Part shown: positions 1-5,341 of the stretch, one piece after another | Layout: each line of letters starts with the position of its first letter | Position numbering within the stretch: the first letter of the stretch is position 1 | Assembly (NCBI GenBank): GCA_947174615.1 | Contig: CAMWJQ010000236.1 | Span: 1 to 6,515 of the forward strand | From: an uncultured Lachnospiraceae bacterium | GTDB taxonomy: Bacteria > Bacillota > Clostridia > Lachnospirales > Lachnospiraceae | Direction: 5' to 3' | Length of the DNA stretch: 6,515 nucleotides | The notes under the pieces: model-generated | What the model saw: the letters and a program-made list of their open reading frames with translations, nothing else | Databases searched by the model: none | What the model was told of the DNA's origin: nothing | Made by a program: the position numbers and the translations under genes

Positions 1-37
1 GAGAGAGGGTCTGAAAGCCTTATAAAATAAGGTCTGA

Positions 38-115
38 AGATTCCGAGAAGTTATTTCCGATGGAAGGGTGGTATTCACTTTCCGCAACGGCGTGGAAGTC
101 GGGACGGAGATTTAA
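38..115 (+). pseudogene. 3' remnant of a probable serine (large) recombinase
   Basis: This short open stretch ends at TAA (113-115) and translates to a tail containing DGRVVFTFRNGVEV. That resembles the C-terminal beta-strand ending (xxFTFxNGxEI type) which I associate with Firmicutes large serine recombinases of integrative elements. In-frame stops at 23-25 and 35-37 mean the frame is not open upstream. Either it is a decayed fragment or a frameshift separates it from the rest of a gene to the left of the window. Its GC-rich codon use contrasts with the AT-rich DNA that starts near 170. The assignment rests on a tail of about 25 residues recognised by eye, so it is tentative. An alternative is chance: another frame is also open here (60-203). 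Confidence 0.4.
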
Positions 116-538
116 AGCCGGAAGCGGCCGGGGCATCGAGTTTGCGCCGGATGCCTCCGGCCACTTTTTCTATGCGTGGAAAATAAATTTATTAATTATC
201 TAGATTTTCATCCAGTTCCACAAACTATTGTTACAATCGCGGAAAAATTTGAAATATCAAGGATTTGTGCAGGCTATCATGTTATCAGAGATTGCCCTAG
301 TTTTATAGTTGTTCAACCGCTTCTTTGCAAACTAGTGAGGGAAAAATTAAGGGTAGAACAGGGAGTGAAAGTTGGTTTTGTATACGGAATGTCGGAGCTA
401 TGTGCTATATTTTATATGTTCCTGTCATTGCTACTACATGATTACTTTGCTGATCTTAACATATATACCGTTCAGTGTTAGTCTGAAACAGAGGATAAAG
501 AAATTCAGCTAAGAGCATTAGGAAAACTACTAAATTGA
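116..538 (+). pseudogene. Unrecognised decayed reading frame with internal TAG
   Basis: One frame is open from just after the recombinase-like stop (116) to a TAG at 479-481. It then continues in frame for 18 more sense codons (SETEDKEIQL...) to TGA at 536-538. The first possible start is GTG at 176, with no Shine-Dalgarno sequence, only the terminator T-run and a few bases before it. The 101-residue product from GTG contains CPSFIVVQPL and a hydrophobic stretch near residues 70-90 (LCAIFYMFLSLLL). I do not recognise it. Missing translation signals, odd cysteine-rich composition and an internal stop suggest a remnant or a chance frame rather than a working gene. It could still be a small unknown protein. 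Confidence 0.2.
126..169 (+). terminator. Rho-independent terminator-like stem-loop
   Basis: The left arm GGCCGGGGCATC (126-137) pairs with GATGCCTCCGGCC (150-162) over 12 base pairs with one bulged base. The loop has 12 bases, and a TTTTT run (165-169) follows two bases after the stem. It sits 10 bases after the stop of the recombinase-like frame, where that gene's terminator is expected. It also marks the point where base composition drops to AT-rich. Confidence 0.7.
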
Positions 539-746
539 AAGAAAGTATCAACTTAGATAGCCTGACATATAAAAGTGAAAAATCTTGATCTTCTCTGGCT
601 ATTGATTCTGAATAACGCAGAGTTGCCAGTGCATACGGCAAACAGCACGGAATCTACACCAAATAAAGAGCAATTGAAAACAAAATGTTACCCTAAGGTT
701 GACTTTTGTATATTCTTTTGTTTTTACAGATAAATTTGTATTTTGT
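482..746. other. AT-rich gap without a convincing gene
   Basis: This stretch follows the decayed frame and lies downstream of the endonuclease stop on the other strand. A 52-codon plus-strand frame runs from GTG 575 to TAA 731-733 (it contains NNAELPVHTANSTESTPNK), but it has no ribosome binding site. Its middle is hydrophilic and codes plausibly, so it may be a gene fragment. I could not find a clear hairpin plus T-run to terminate the minus-strand R transcript here. The only local symmetry is a 7-base CCTAAGG palindrome near 691-697. Confidence 0.4.
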
Positions 747-1373
747 TTATCGATCTTGCCACTTGCGAATAGTACGTGGTGACATTCCATCTTTTCCTTT
801 TGGAAGCAAAGGCACATCAGTACTATATTCCTCCGCATCAAAGCCAAAAACAACAAAGGGAGTATTATCAAGTAATAGAAAGTATGGTTCTAATTCTTCA
901 TAGTTTGAAACTCTATCTGTCAAATAAAAGGACATTGCTTTTATTGGCATCATCAAGAAAGCAATTTCTATTTCTCCTTTGGCAATACCAATGCAGAGTT
1001 TATTCATAGAACGGTGCGCAGATGAAATATTCCCTGTTTCAAATTCAAGACCAGCGTAAAGAACATTACCGCCTTGGCAGAATTCTTTGTAAACATCAAT
1101 GGGACCACCTTTTTGTGCGTTGTCATGGAAATATGAAAGAGGTTTTTCTCTGTACCAGCCATATTCATTTTCCAGAATTTGATAGCATCTTTCCTTAACA
1201 GGAACAACACCATTACAATTCTTTTCTGTATTATTAAGAATGAAGATGTCATGCCCAGGTGTTACGTTTTTCAAAATAGAATTAGCCACTTCGTTATAGG
1301 CGCATTCGGCCAACGGATTGCGTTTGATTAGTTCATGAGCGAGTGGTGAAATGTATTCTTTTGCAATTAACAT
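747..1373 (-). CDS. bamHIR-like: Type II restriction endonuclease, BamHI isoschizomer family
   Basis: This 208-residue protein matches BamHI (213 residues) along essentially its whole length, as I recall that sequence. Shared runs include NNTEKNCNGVVP (47-58), WYREKPL (73-79), GGPIDVYKEF (89-98), EFETGNISSAHRSMNKL (110-126), LTDRV (151-155), EELEPYF (159-165) and PKGxDGMS (191-198). The BamHI active-site residues E77, D94, E111 and E113 correspond to E76, D93, E110 and E112. The base-reading residues K61, N116, S118, R122, D154 and R155 correspond to K60, N115, S117, R121, D153 and R154. The predicted target is therefore GGATCC, cut with Mg2+ as a homodimer in the cytoplasm. The ATG start has AAAGGAGG seven bases upstream (1381-1388 complement), inside the controller gene, and overlaps that gene's stop by 7 bases, so translation is probably coupled. 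The C-terminus lacks BamHI's last few residues. No frameshift is visible and the gene looks intact. Confidence 0.97.
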   Translation of the reverse strand: MLIAKEYISPLAHELIKRNPLAECAYNEVANSILKNVTPGHDIFILNNTEKNCNGVVPVKERCYQILENEYGWYREKPLSYFHDNAQKGGPIDVYKEFCQGGNVLYAGLEFETGNISSAHRSMNKLCIGIAKGEIEIAFLMMPIKAMSFYLTDRVSNYEELEPYFLLLDNTPFVVFGFDAEEYSTDVPLLPKGKDGMSPRTIRKWQDR

Positions 1374-1597
1374 GATAAATCCTCCTTTAATAGTTCAGAT
1401 GCCGTTATATGAAAGGCAGCTGCAATTTTTTCAATGTTATCAATCGAAATATTTCGATTGCATCGTTCGATGTCAGATATGTATGTTCTATGCAGATCAC
1501 ATAGAGCCGCAAAATCCTCTTGAGAAATATTCTCTTGGGCTCTTAGAACTTTCATATTATCTGCTAGAACTTGACGAAGGGACCTAGATTCAGGCAT
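1367..1597 (-). CDS. bamHIC-like: Controller (C) protein of the R-M system, XRE-type helix-turn-helix
   Basis: This 76-residue protein is almost entirely one XRE/lambda-repressor-type DNA-binding domain. A first helix (about 7-21) is followed by SQEDFAALCDLHRTYISDIERCNRNIS. The helix-turn-helix spans about residues 25-45, with a recognition helix near H36-R45, and dimerisation helices follow (IDNIEKIAAAFHI, SELL). C proteins of type II systems bind C-boxes, activate their own gene plus R, and repress at high level or repress M. It lies between divergent R and M in the same orientation as R, as C.BamHI does. The ATG at 1597 is set by AAAGGAGG (1605-1612 complement) with 7-base spacing, the same arrangement as used for R. 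It is somewhat shorter than the roughly 100 residues I recall for C.BamHI. The role follows from fold, position and the adjacent operator. Confidence 0.93.
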   Translation of the reverse strand: MPESRSLRQVLADNMKVLRAQENISQEDFAALCDLHRTYISDIERCNRNISIDNIEKIAAAFHITASELLKEDLSC

Positions 1598-1604
1598 AAA
1601 GCTT

Positions 1605-1612
1605 CCTCCTTT
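1605..1612 (-). promoter_or_regulatory. Ribosome binding site of the controller gene
   Basis: On the minus strand this reads AAAGGAGG, a perfect Shine-Dalgarno sequence seven bases before the controller ATG. The same octamer at the same spacing (1381-1388 complement) serves the endonuclease start. This fixes both starts. Confidence 0.85.
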
Positions 1613-1613
1613 A

Positions 1614-1642
1614 TTGACTTACTCATGTTCATATGTTATACT
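1614..1642 (+). promoter_or_regulatory. Sigma-A promoter of the methyltransferase gene
   Basis: TTGACT (1614-1619) and TATACT (1637-1642) are separated by exactly 17 bases, close to the consensus on both elements. Transcription should begin near 1649, at the left edge of the C-boxes. The -10 overlaps the possible -10 of the opposing C/R promoter. Such a strong promoter suits a methyltransferase that must be made first on entry into a new host. Confidence 0.8.
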
Positions 1643-1662
1643 ATTTTGAGACTATAAGTCTA
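1635..1662 (-). promoter_or_regulatory. Probable C/R operon promoter
   Basis: On the minus strand, TAGACT (1657-1662) and TATAAC (1635-1640) are spaced 16 bases apart, with the weak -35 inside the proximal C-box, as expected for an activator-dependent C promoter. An alternative minus-strand pair is TTGTCA (1674-1679) and TATAGT (1651-1656) with 17-base spacing, which overlaps both C-boxes and would be repressed by C binding. One may be the activated and the other a basal promoter; the sequence alone does not decide. Confidence 0.5.
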
Positions 1663-1675
1663 CAGACGATAAGTG
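1650..1675. promoter_or_regulatory. Tandem C-box operator
   Basis: Box 1 is GACTATAAGTC (1650-1660), a palindrome apart from its centre. After the spacer TACA comes box 2, GACGATAAGTG (1665-1675), a weaker copy. On the minus strand they read CACTTATCGTC-TGTA-GACTTATAGTC. This is the GACT-N3-AGTC paired architecture known for C-protein operators. It lies right at the predicted M transcription start and over the -35 region of the C/R promoter, which suits repression of M and activation of C/R by one binding event. Confidence 0.8.
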
Positions 1676-1688
1676 ACAATGCTAGTGT

Positions 1689-1693
1689 GGAGG
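1689..1693 (+). promoter_or_regulatory. Ribosome binding site that fixes the methyltransferase start
   Basis: GGAGG is followed by eight bases and then ATG at 1702. The upstream in-frame ATG at 1633 has no such site and lies before the predicted transcription start, so 1702 is the start. Confidence 0.85.
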
Positions 1694-1701
1694 TATTGAT
1701 A

Positions 1702-2943
1702 ATGCAATTTTTTTCGGTATATGATCTGCTATTGAATAAAGTTCGAGAAAATAACAGAACTCCTGATGACATGTATACATTTTTTAGAGCAAGGAAAATT
1801 AAAAAGTCTCAGATTATTGAATTGCAGCAAACAGCATTTATTCCTGCTGAAGAAAATTTTAGAAAAGCATTATGCGATTTTTTGAACATGACAGAATTGG
1901 AGATAGAACTCTCTATGGGCAGGATTCCTGCCTCATATAGAGATTCTTATTTTCAAAATATCAAAGAAATTGCCCGCTTACTATCAAAAGCTGAGGATAA
2001 TACAACATCGCATTTTTTACCTTACTATGAAAACGAGCTTGGATGTTTATATAATGGAGATTGTATTAAAATTATGCATAGCTTACCTGATGCATGTGTG
2101 GATCTAGTTTTTGCCGATCCACCCTTCAATCTAGGAAAAGTATATGATCCAGGAATAGATGATAGTTTAACGGTTTCTAAATATATTAACTGGACATATG
2201 AATGGCTTGATGAGTGTGTTCGTATTTTAAAGCCAGGTGGAAGAATTTTTATATATAATTTACCAAAATGGTGTGTTTACATAGCATCACACTTAGGGGA
2301 ATCTCTCACTTTTTGGGCATGGATTGCTATTGACATGAAATTTAGCTTGCCAATACAGAGTAGATTATATCCAGCACATTATGGTTTAGTAGCTTTCGTA
2401 AAAGGAACTAAGGCTACTACATTCAATAATCAAAGAATACCTTTGCAGGTATGCAGGCATTGTGGCGGTGAACTCAAGGATTATGGTGGGTATAAAAACA
2501 AAATGAATCCCTTGGGAGTAAATGTGTCTGATGTCTGGACAGATATTTATCCGGTACGCCATAAGAGTGATAAAAATAGAAAATACAATGAGCTTTCAGT
2601 AAAACTGCTTAATCGAATAATCTCTATGGCTACTAACGAAGGAGACATAGTTTTTGATCCTTTTGGAGGAAGTGGGACTACATATGCGGTAGCGCAACTT
2701 CTTAATCGTAAGTGGATGGGCTGTGAACTAGGTGATTGCGGAATTATAAAGCATAGACTCATCAATTCTAGGAGAGACAAAGAACAACTCGAAAGAATAC
2801 AAGAGGAGTCAGGCTGTTTATTTACCCCTTCAATAATGGAACTTCGCCGAAAAAATGGATTCTGGATATGTGAGGACTTCAAGGGAAAAGATGATACTGA
2901 AAGTATGGATGGTCAACTTGCATTGGATTTTTCACAAGAGTAG
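1702..2943 (+). CDS. bamHIM-like: DNA methyltransferase of the BamHI-like system (beta-type, probably N4-cytosine)
   Basis: This 413-residue protein (M.BamHI is about 420) should methylate a cytosine in GGATCC with S-adenosylmethionine, protecting host DNA from the neighbouring endonuclease. Catalytic motif IV is FADPPFNLG (137-145). The SAM-binding motif I, FDPFGGSGTT (318-327), comes after it, which is the circularly permuted beta order. LKPGG (176-180) and DVWTDI (278-283) are further family marks, with the variable target-recognition region between motif IV and motif I. A CxxC pair (C251, C254) sits in this region. The N-terminal 110 residues before the catalytic core are helical and look helix-turn-helix-like, and are unusual for simple methyltransferases. 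By motif alone the DPPF core could be N6-adenine, but pairing with a BamHI-type nuclease favours N4-cytosine at the internal C. It is divergent from C/R with its own promoter. Intact. Confidence 0.93.
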   Translation: MQFFSVYDLLLNKVRENNRTPDDMYTFFRARKIKKSQIIELQQTAFIPAEENFRKALCDFLNMTELEIELSMGRIPASYRDSYFQNIKEIARLLSKAEDNTTSHFLPYYENELGCLYNGDCIKIMHSLPDACVDLVFADPPFNLGKVYDPGIDDSLTVSKYINWTYEWLDECVRILKPGGRIFIYNLPKWCVYIASHLGESLTFWAWIAIDMKFSLPIQSRLYPAHYGLVAFVKGTKATTFNNQRIPLQVCRHCGGELKDYGGYKNKMNPLGVNVSDVWTDIYPVRHKSDKNRKYNELSVKLLNRIISMATNEGDIVFDPFGGSGTTYAVAQLLNRKWMGCELGDCGIIKHRLINSRRDKEQLERIQEESGCLFTPSIMELRRKNGFWICEDFKGKDDTESMDGQLALDFSQE

Positions 2944-3113
2944 AAAATATTGAGCAACAGACAGTATATTCACAATTGAAAATGACCGAAGTTTGGTTTA
3001 TATACATAGATAATGTCTAATTCATAGGGATGATTGAAAAAATATAACAATCTGTTGGGTGCAAAAAATAACGATAGCCACTAAAAAAATGGGTTATCGT
3101 TAAATTTTACACT
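2944..3113. other. Intergenic AT-rich spacer after the methyltransferase
   Basis: No reading frame of note is seen. It holds the hairpin at 3070-3108 and AT-rich stretches with loose promoter-like hexamers (TATACA and TAATGT near 3000-3015), none with a convincing -35 partner at the right spacing. Confidence 0.5.
3070..3108 (+). terminator. Terminator hairpin downstream of the methyltransferase
   Basis: AACGATAGCC (3070-3079) pairs with GGTTATCGTT (3092-3101) over 10 base pairs including one G-T, around a 12-base A-rich loop, and TTTT follows (3105-3108). A run of A before the left arm (3063-3068) would act as a U-run on the other strand, so it could work in both directions. It lies 127 bases after the M stop and would shield the downstream genes from M transcription. 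Confidence 0.6.
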
Positions 3114-3250
3114 GTGGAATATCGAAAGTGCGGCAATTCCAATTCAAAAAACGGTAACCACTCATGCATGGGTGCATCTGCCTTTTTGAAAAGTGTTGAT
3201 TTTACTGCGTTTGCCCTAAATGTAAAAACGATAGCACCCAAGAAATATTT
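3114..3250 (+). pseudogene. Decayed fragment with zinc-ribbon start, possible insertion-sequence remnant
   Basis: The frame from GTG 3114 begins EYRKCGNSNSKNGNH, resembling the first zinc ribbon (CxxCGSxxxxKNGxx) of IS1/IS1595-type transposases, with the first expected cysteine replaced by Y. The matching second half seems to lie in another frame: around 3186-3223 the +1 frame reads EKC-stop-FYCVCPKC, where a single-base change of TGA to GGA would give a second cysteine pair. There is no ribosome binding site. This looks like a frameshifted, truncated remnant joined in frame to the flavodoxin fragment that follows. It rests on a short motif, so it is tentative. Confidence 0.35.
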
Positions 3251-3509
3251 GTATCAATTTGGACACGCAATATGGTGGTATGATATGCCGATGGCTCTAT
3301 ACAGCTTCTTTGATGAATACGATTTTTCGGGGAAGACAATCATTCCCTTTAATGTGCATAATGGAAGCCGCTTTTCAGATACGATTGCAGCCATTCAGGA
3401 TCTGGAGCCAAATGCGGAGGTGATTACGGACGGGTTTACTGTCAGCGAAAGAGAAGTGGCAGAGGCTGCCGGTGATGTGGGGGACTGGCTCAGGGGGTTG
3501 GGATATTAG
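3251..3509 (+). pseudogene. 5'-truncated flavodoxin (C-terminal half)
   Basis: From about 3260 the frame ending at TAG 3507-3509 reads as the C-terminal half of a long flavodoxin: AIWWYDMPMALYSFFDEYDFSGKTIIPF, then a glycine-containing FMN loop (NVHNGSRFSDTI), and a final helix ending WLRGLGY. In intact relatives the segment before IWW is a beta-strand plus GYP; here it reads QFGHA and upstream similarity is lost. The N-terminal part, including the phosphate-binding loop with T/S-rich residues, is missing, so FMN cannot be bound normally. About 85 residues of an expected 160-190 remain. The stop lies 20 bases before the esterase start, which fits an old operon. The junction is probably within 3245-3270. 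The open frame continues upstream into unrelated sequence, so it could be expressed as a chimera, but I see no start signal. Confidence 0.75.
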
Positions 3510-3529
3510 GCACAAGGAGGCTGGCTGGT

Positions 3530-4534
3530 ATGAGACGCAGGATGAGTTGGATGGTGGCATTGATTGCTGCAGTATCGTGTACGGCATGTTCCGGACAACA
3601 GGCAGAAACAGAAAACAGGGACAGCACAGTTTTTTCTGCGGAGATAGAAAACGTGGGTACTGTAAATACAGAAACTACATTATCAGAGGAGGACATGGTT
3701 CCTATGGATGGACAGACGGGTTCCGGTCAAATACCGGATGAACTTGCTCAGATACCAAAAGAATATTTTGGAGCGGCATCAGAGCAGGGTACAGTGGAGC
3801 GGCTGGAGTACCAAACTTATGAATCCATGAGTTATGCGGATCAGGCGAACCCGCTTACAAAAACAGCATATGTATATCTGCCGTATGGATATTCCGGGGA
3901 AATACAGTATAATGTGCTTTATCTGATGCACGGAGGCTGGAGCAATGAGACAACGTATCTTGGCACACCAGAAAGTCCACATGAATTGAAAAATGTACTT
4001 GATCATGCCATACAGGATAAAAGCATGGCGCCGGTAATCGTGGTATGCCCGACCTATAACAATATGAGTCCGGAGGACAGTGCGGATTATAGCCTGGCGC
4101 TGCGCCTGACGGACAATTATCACAACGAACTGATAAACGACCTGATTCCTGCTGTGGAGGGGAAGTATAGTACCTATGCAGAAGGAATTTCTCCGGAAGA
4201 ACTAATAGAAAGCCGTAGTCACCGCGCTTTTGCCGGATTTTCTATGGGTTCGGTCACTACATGGCATACATTTCAATACTGCATGGATTACTTCCGCTAT
4301 TTCCTGCCGTCCAGCGGGAACCTGACTTCTGATGGGGCATATATGGAGCAGTTGGTGACTGATGCGGGATATGGGCCGGAGGATTTCTTTATCTTTGCCA
4401 TGTCTGGCGCAGAAGATTTTGCTTATGCAGCATTTACAAATCAGATTCAGGCAATGCTGGATGCGCCGGGAGGTATTTTTATTGATGCCGACAATGAAAG
4501 TAGCGGTAATCTGGCATACCGGGTTATCCGTTAA
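3530..4534 (+). CDS. Secreted alpha/beta-hydrolase esterase (PF00756-like), C-terminus apparently missing
   Basis: The 334-residue product starts with a signal sequence (MRRRMSWMVALIAAVSCTAC) whose cysteines at 17 and 20 suggest a lipoprotein with a non-standard lipobox. A low-complexity linker follows (about 22-80), then a hydrolase domain like feruloyl/xylan esterases. The domain shows YLPYGY (117-121 region), an oxyanion HGG (134-136), the nucleophile elbow GFSMG with Ser238, and SGAED with a likely acid Asp296. Relatives continue past GNLAYRV with a segment of roughly 30-40 residues that carries the catalytic His. Here a stop follows VIR at once, and downstream frames look like scrambled remains (for example a +2 frame RRRHFK-stop-AKLWLK). 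It is therefore probably inactive, or it uses another residue. ATG 3530 has GGAGG at 3516-3520. The substrate is unknown; ester-linked polysaccharide is a family guess. Confidence 0.8.
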   Translation: MRRRMSWMVALIAAVSCTACSGQQAETENRDSTVFSAEIENVGTVNTETTLSEEDMVPMDGQTGSGQIPDELAQIPKEYFGAASEQGTVERLEYQTYESMSYADQANPLTKTAYVYLPYGYSGEIQYNVLYLMHGGWSNETTYLGTPESPHELKNVLDHAIQDKSMAPVIVVCPTYNNMSPEDSADYSLALRLTDNYHNELINDLIPAVEGKYSTYAEGISPEELIESRSHRAFAGFSMGSVTTWHTFQYCMDYFRYFLPSSGNLTSDGAYMEQLVTDAGYGPEDFFIFAMSGAEDFAYAAFTNQIQAMLDAPGGIFIDADNESSGNLAYRVIR

Positions 4535-4596
4535 AAGAGTGTCGCAGGCGGCACTTCAAATAGGCAAAATTATGGCTGAAACAGGGGGAAGTGGAA

Positions 4597-5286
4597 ATGA
4601 AAACGAAGATGATTTTGAAGCTGGCAGTTGATATTGGAATGACTGTGGCGTTGCTTTTGCTTATGGCATACGAACTGGTCGGGCAGGCAGCCCATGAATG
4701 GATTGGTATAGGAATGTTTGCCCTTTTTATCATCCACCATGCCCTGAACGGCAGATTTTGCAGAAACATTCTAAAAGGAAGATACAATCCGGTACGCATT
4801 ATGCAGACTGGAATTGTATTACTGATACTTTGTGCAATGGCAGGCTCCATGATAAGCGGGGTTATCCTTTCCCGTCATGCGCTGTCTTTTCTGCCCATAA
4901 AAGGAGGACGCTCTTTTGCAAGGAACCTGCATATGATTTCCGCCTATTGGGGATTTGTACTGATGTCTGTTCACCTTGGGTTTCACTGGAGCATGATGAT
5001 GGGAATGACAAAGAAACTTTTCCCAAAACTGTCTGCAGTACGGAAGTGGATAGGACGTATTCTGGCGCTTATGATTGCGGGATATGGAGTATACGCTTTC
5101 GTAAAGAGGGACATCGGAGATTATATGCTGCTGAGGAGCCATTTTGTCTTTTTCGATTATGAGGAGCCATTGGTACTTTTCTATTTGGATTATATTGCGG
5201 TTATGGGACTGTTTATTTTTATAGGAAATTATGTCTGCGTTGGTCTTAGAAGTATTGGCAGGAGAAAACGTGAAGGAGAACATTAA
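4597..5286 (+). CDS. DUF4405 (PF14358-like) membrane protein, cytochrome b561-like
   Basis: This 229-residue protein has about six membrane helices (roughly 6-28, 36-50, 70-92, 113-134, 152-169 and 191-214). Histidines H33, H47, H48, H94, H112, H126 and H130 are placed in or at helices, and IHHALNGR and SVHLGFHW are typical DUF4405 signatures. By family it probably binds b-type heme and passes electrons across the membrane to extracytoplasmic flavin proteins. ATG 4597 is preferred because GGGGGA (4584-4589) lies seven bases before it. A GTG at 4591 would have almost no spacing. It starts 62 bases after the esterase stop, and ApbE follows about 55 bases after its end, so it probably shares their transcript. 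Heme binding and direction of electron flow are inferred. Confidence 0.85.
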   Translation: MKTKMILKLAVDIGMTVALLLLMAYELVGQAAHEWIGIGMFALFIIHHALNGRFCRNILKGRYNPVRIMQTGIVLLILCAMAGSMISGVILSRHALSFLPIKGGRSFARNLHMISAYWGFVLMSVHLGFHWSMMMGMTKKLFPKLSAVRKWIGRILALMIAGYGVYAFVKRDIGDYMLLRSHFVFFDYEEPLVLFYLDYIAVMGLFIFIGNYVCVGLRSIGRRKREGEH

Positions 5287-5341
5287 GTTCGGAAAGACCT
5301 CGCTAAGTGTCTTCAGACTTTACATAAGGTTATGTTGGAAT

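Noticed and set aside
60..203. 47-codon plus-strand frame from ATG 60 through the terminator stem
   Set aside because: It crosses the GC-rich hairpin and the composition boundary and resembles no protein. The overlapping recombinase-like tail is a better reading.
776..1252. Frames inside the endonuclease gene (776-1009 plus strand, 1004-1252 minus strand)
   Set aside because: They are alternate-frame shadows of a gene matching BamHI along its full length.
2547..2882. 111-codon minus-strand frame within the methyltransferase
   Set aside because: It is antisense to motif I of a clearly coding gene, with serine-rich low-complexity translation and no start signals.
3159..3174. CAC-TCATGCATG-GGTG inverted repeat
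   Set aside because: It is short, centred on a simple ATGCAT palindrome and has no T-run, so it is not called as a terminator or operator.
4698..5162. 154-codon plus-strand frame overlapping DUF4405, and a 154-codon minus-strand frame at 4819-5283
   Set aside because: Both shadow the DUF4405 gene, whose membrane helices and family signatures are convincing. Neither has a ribosome site or a recognisable domain.
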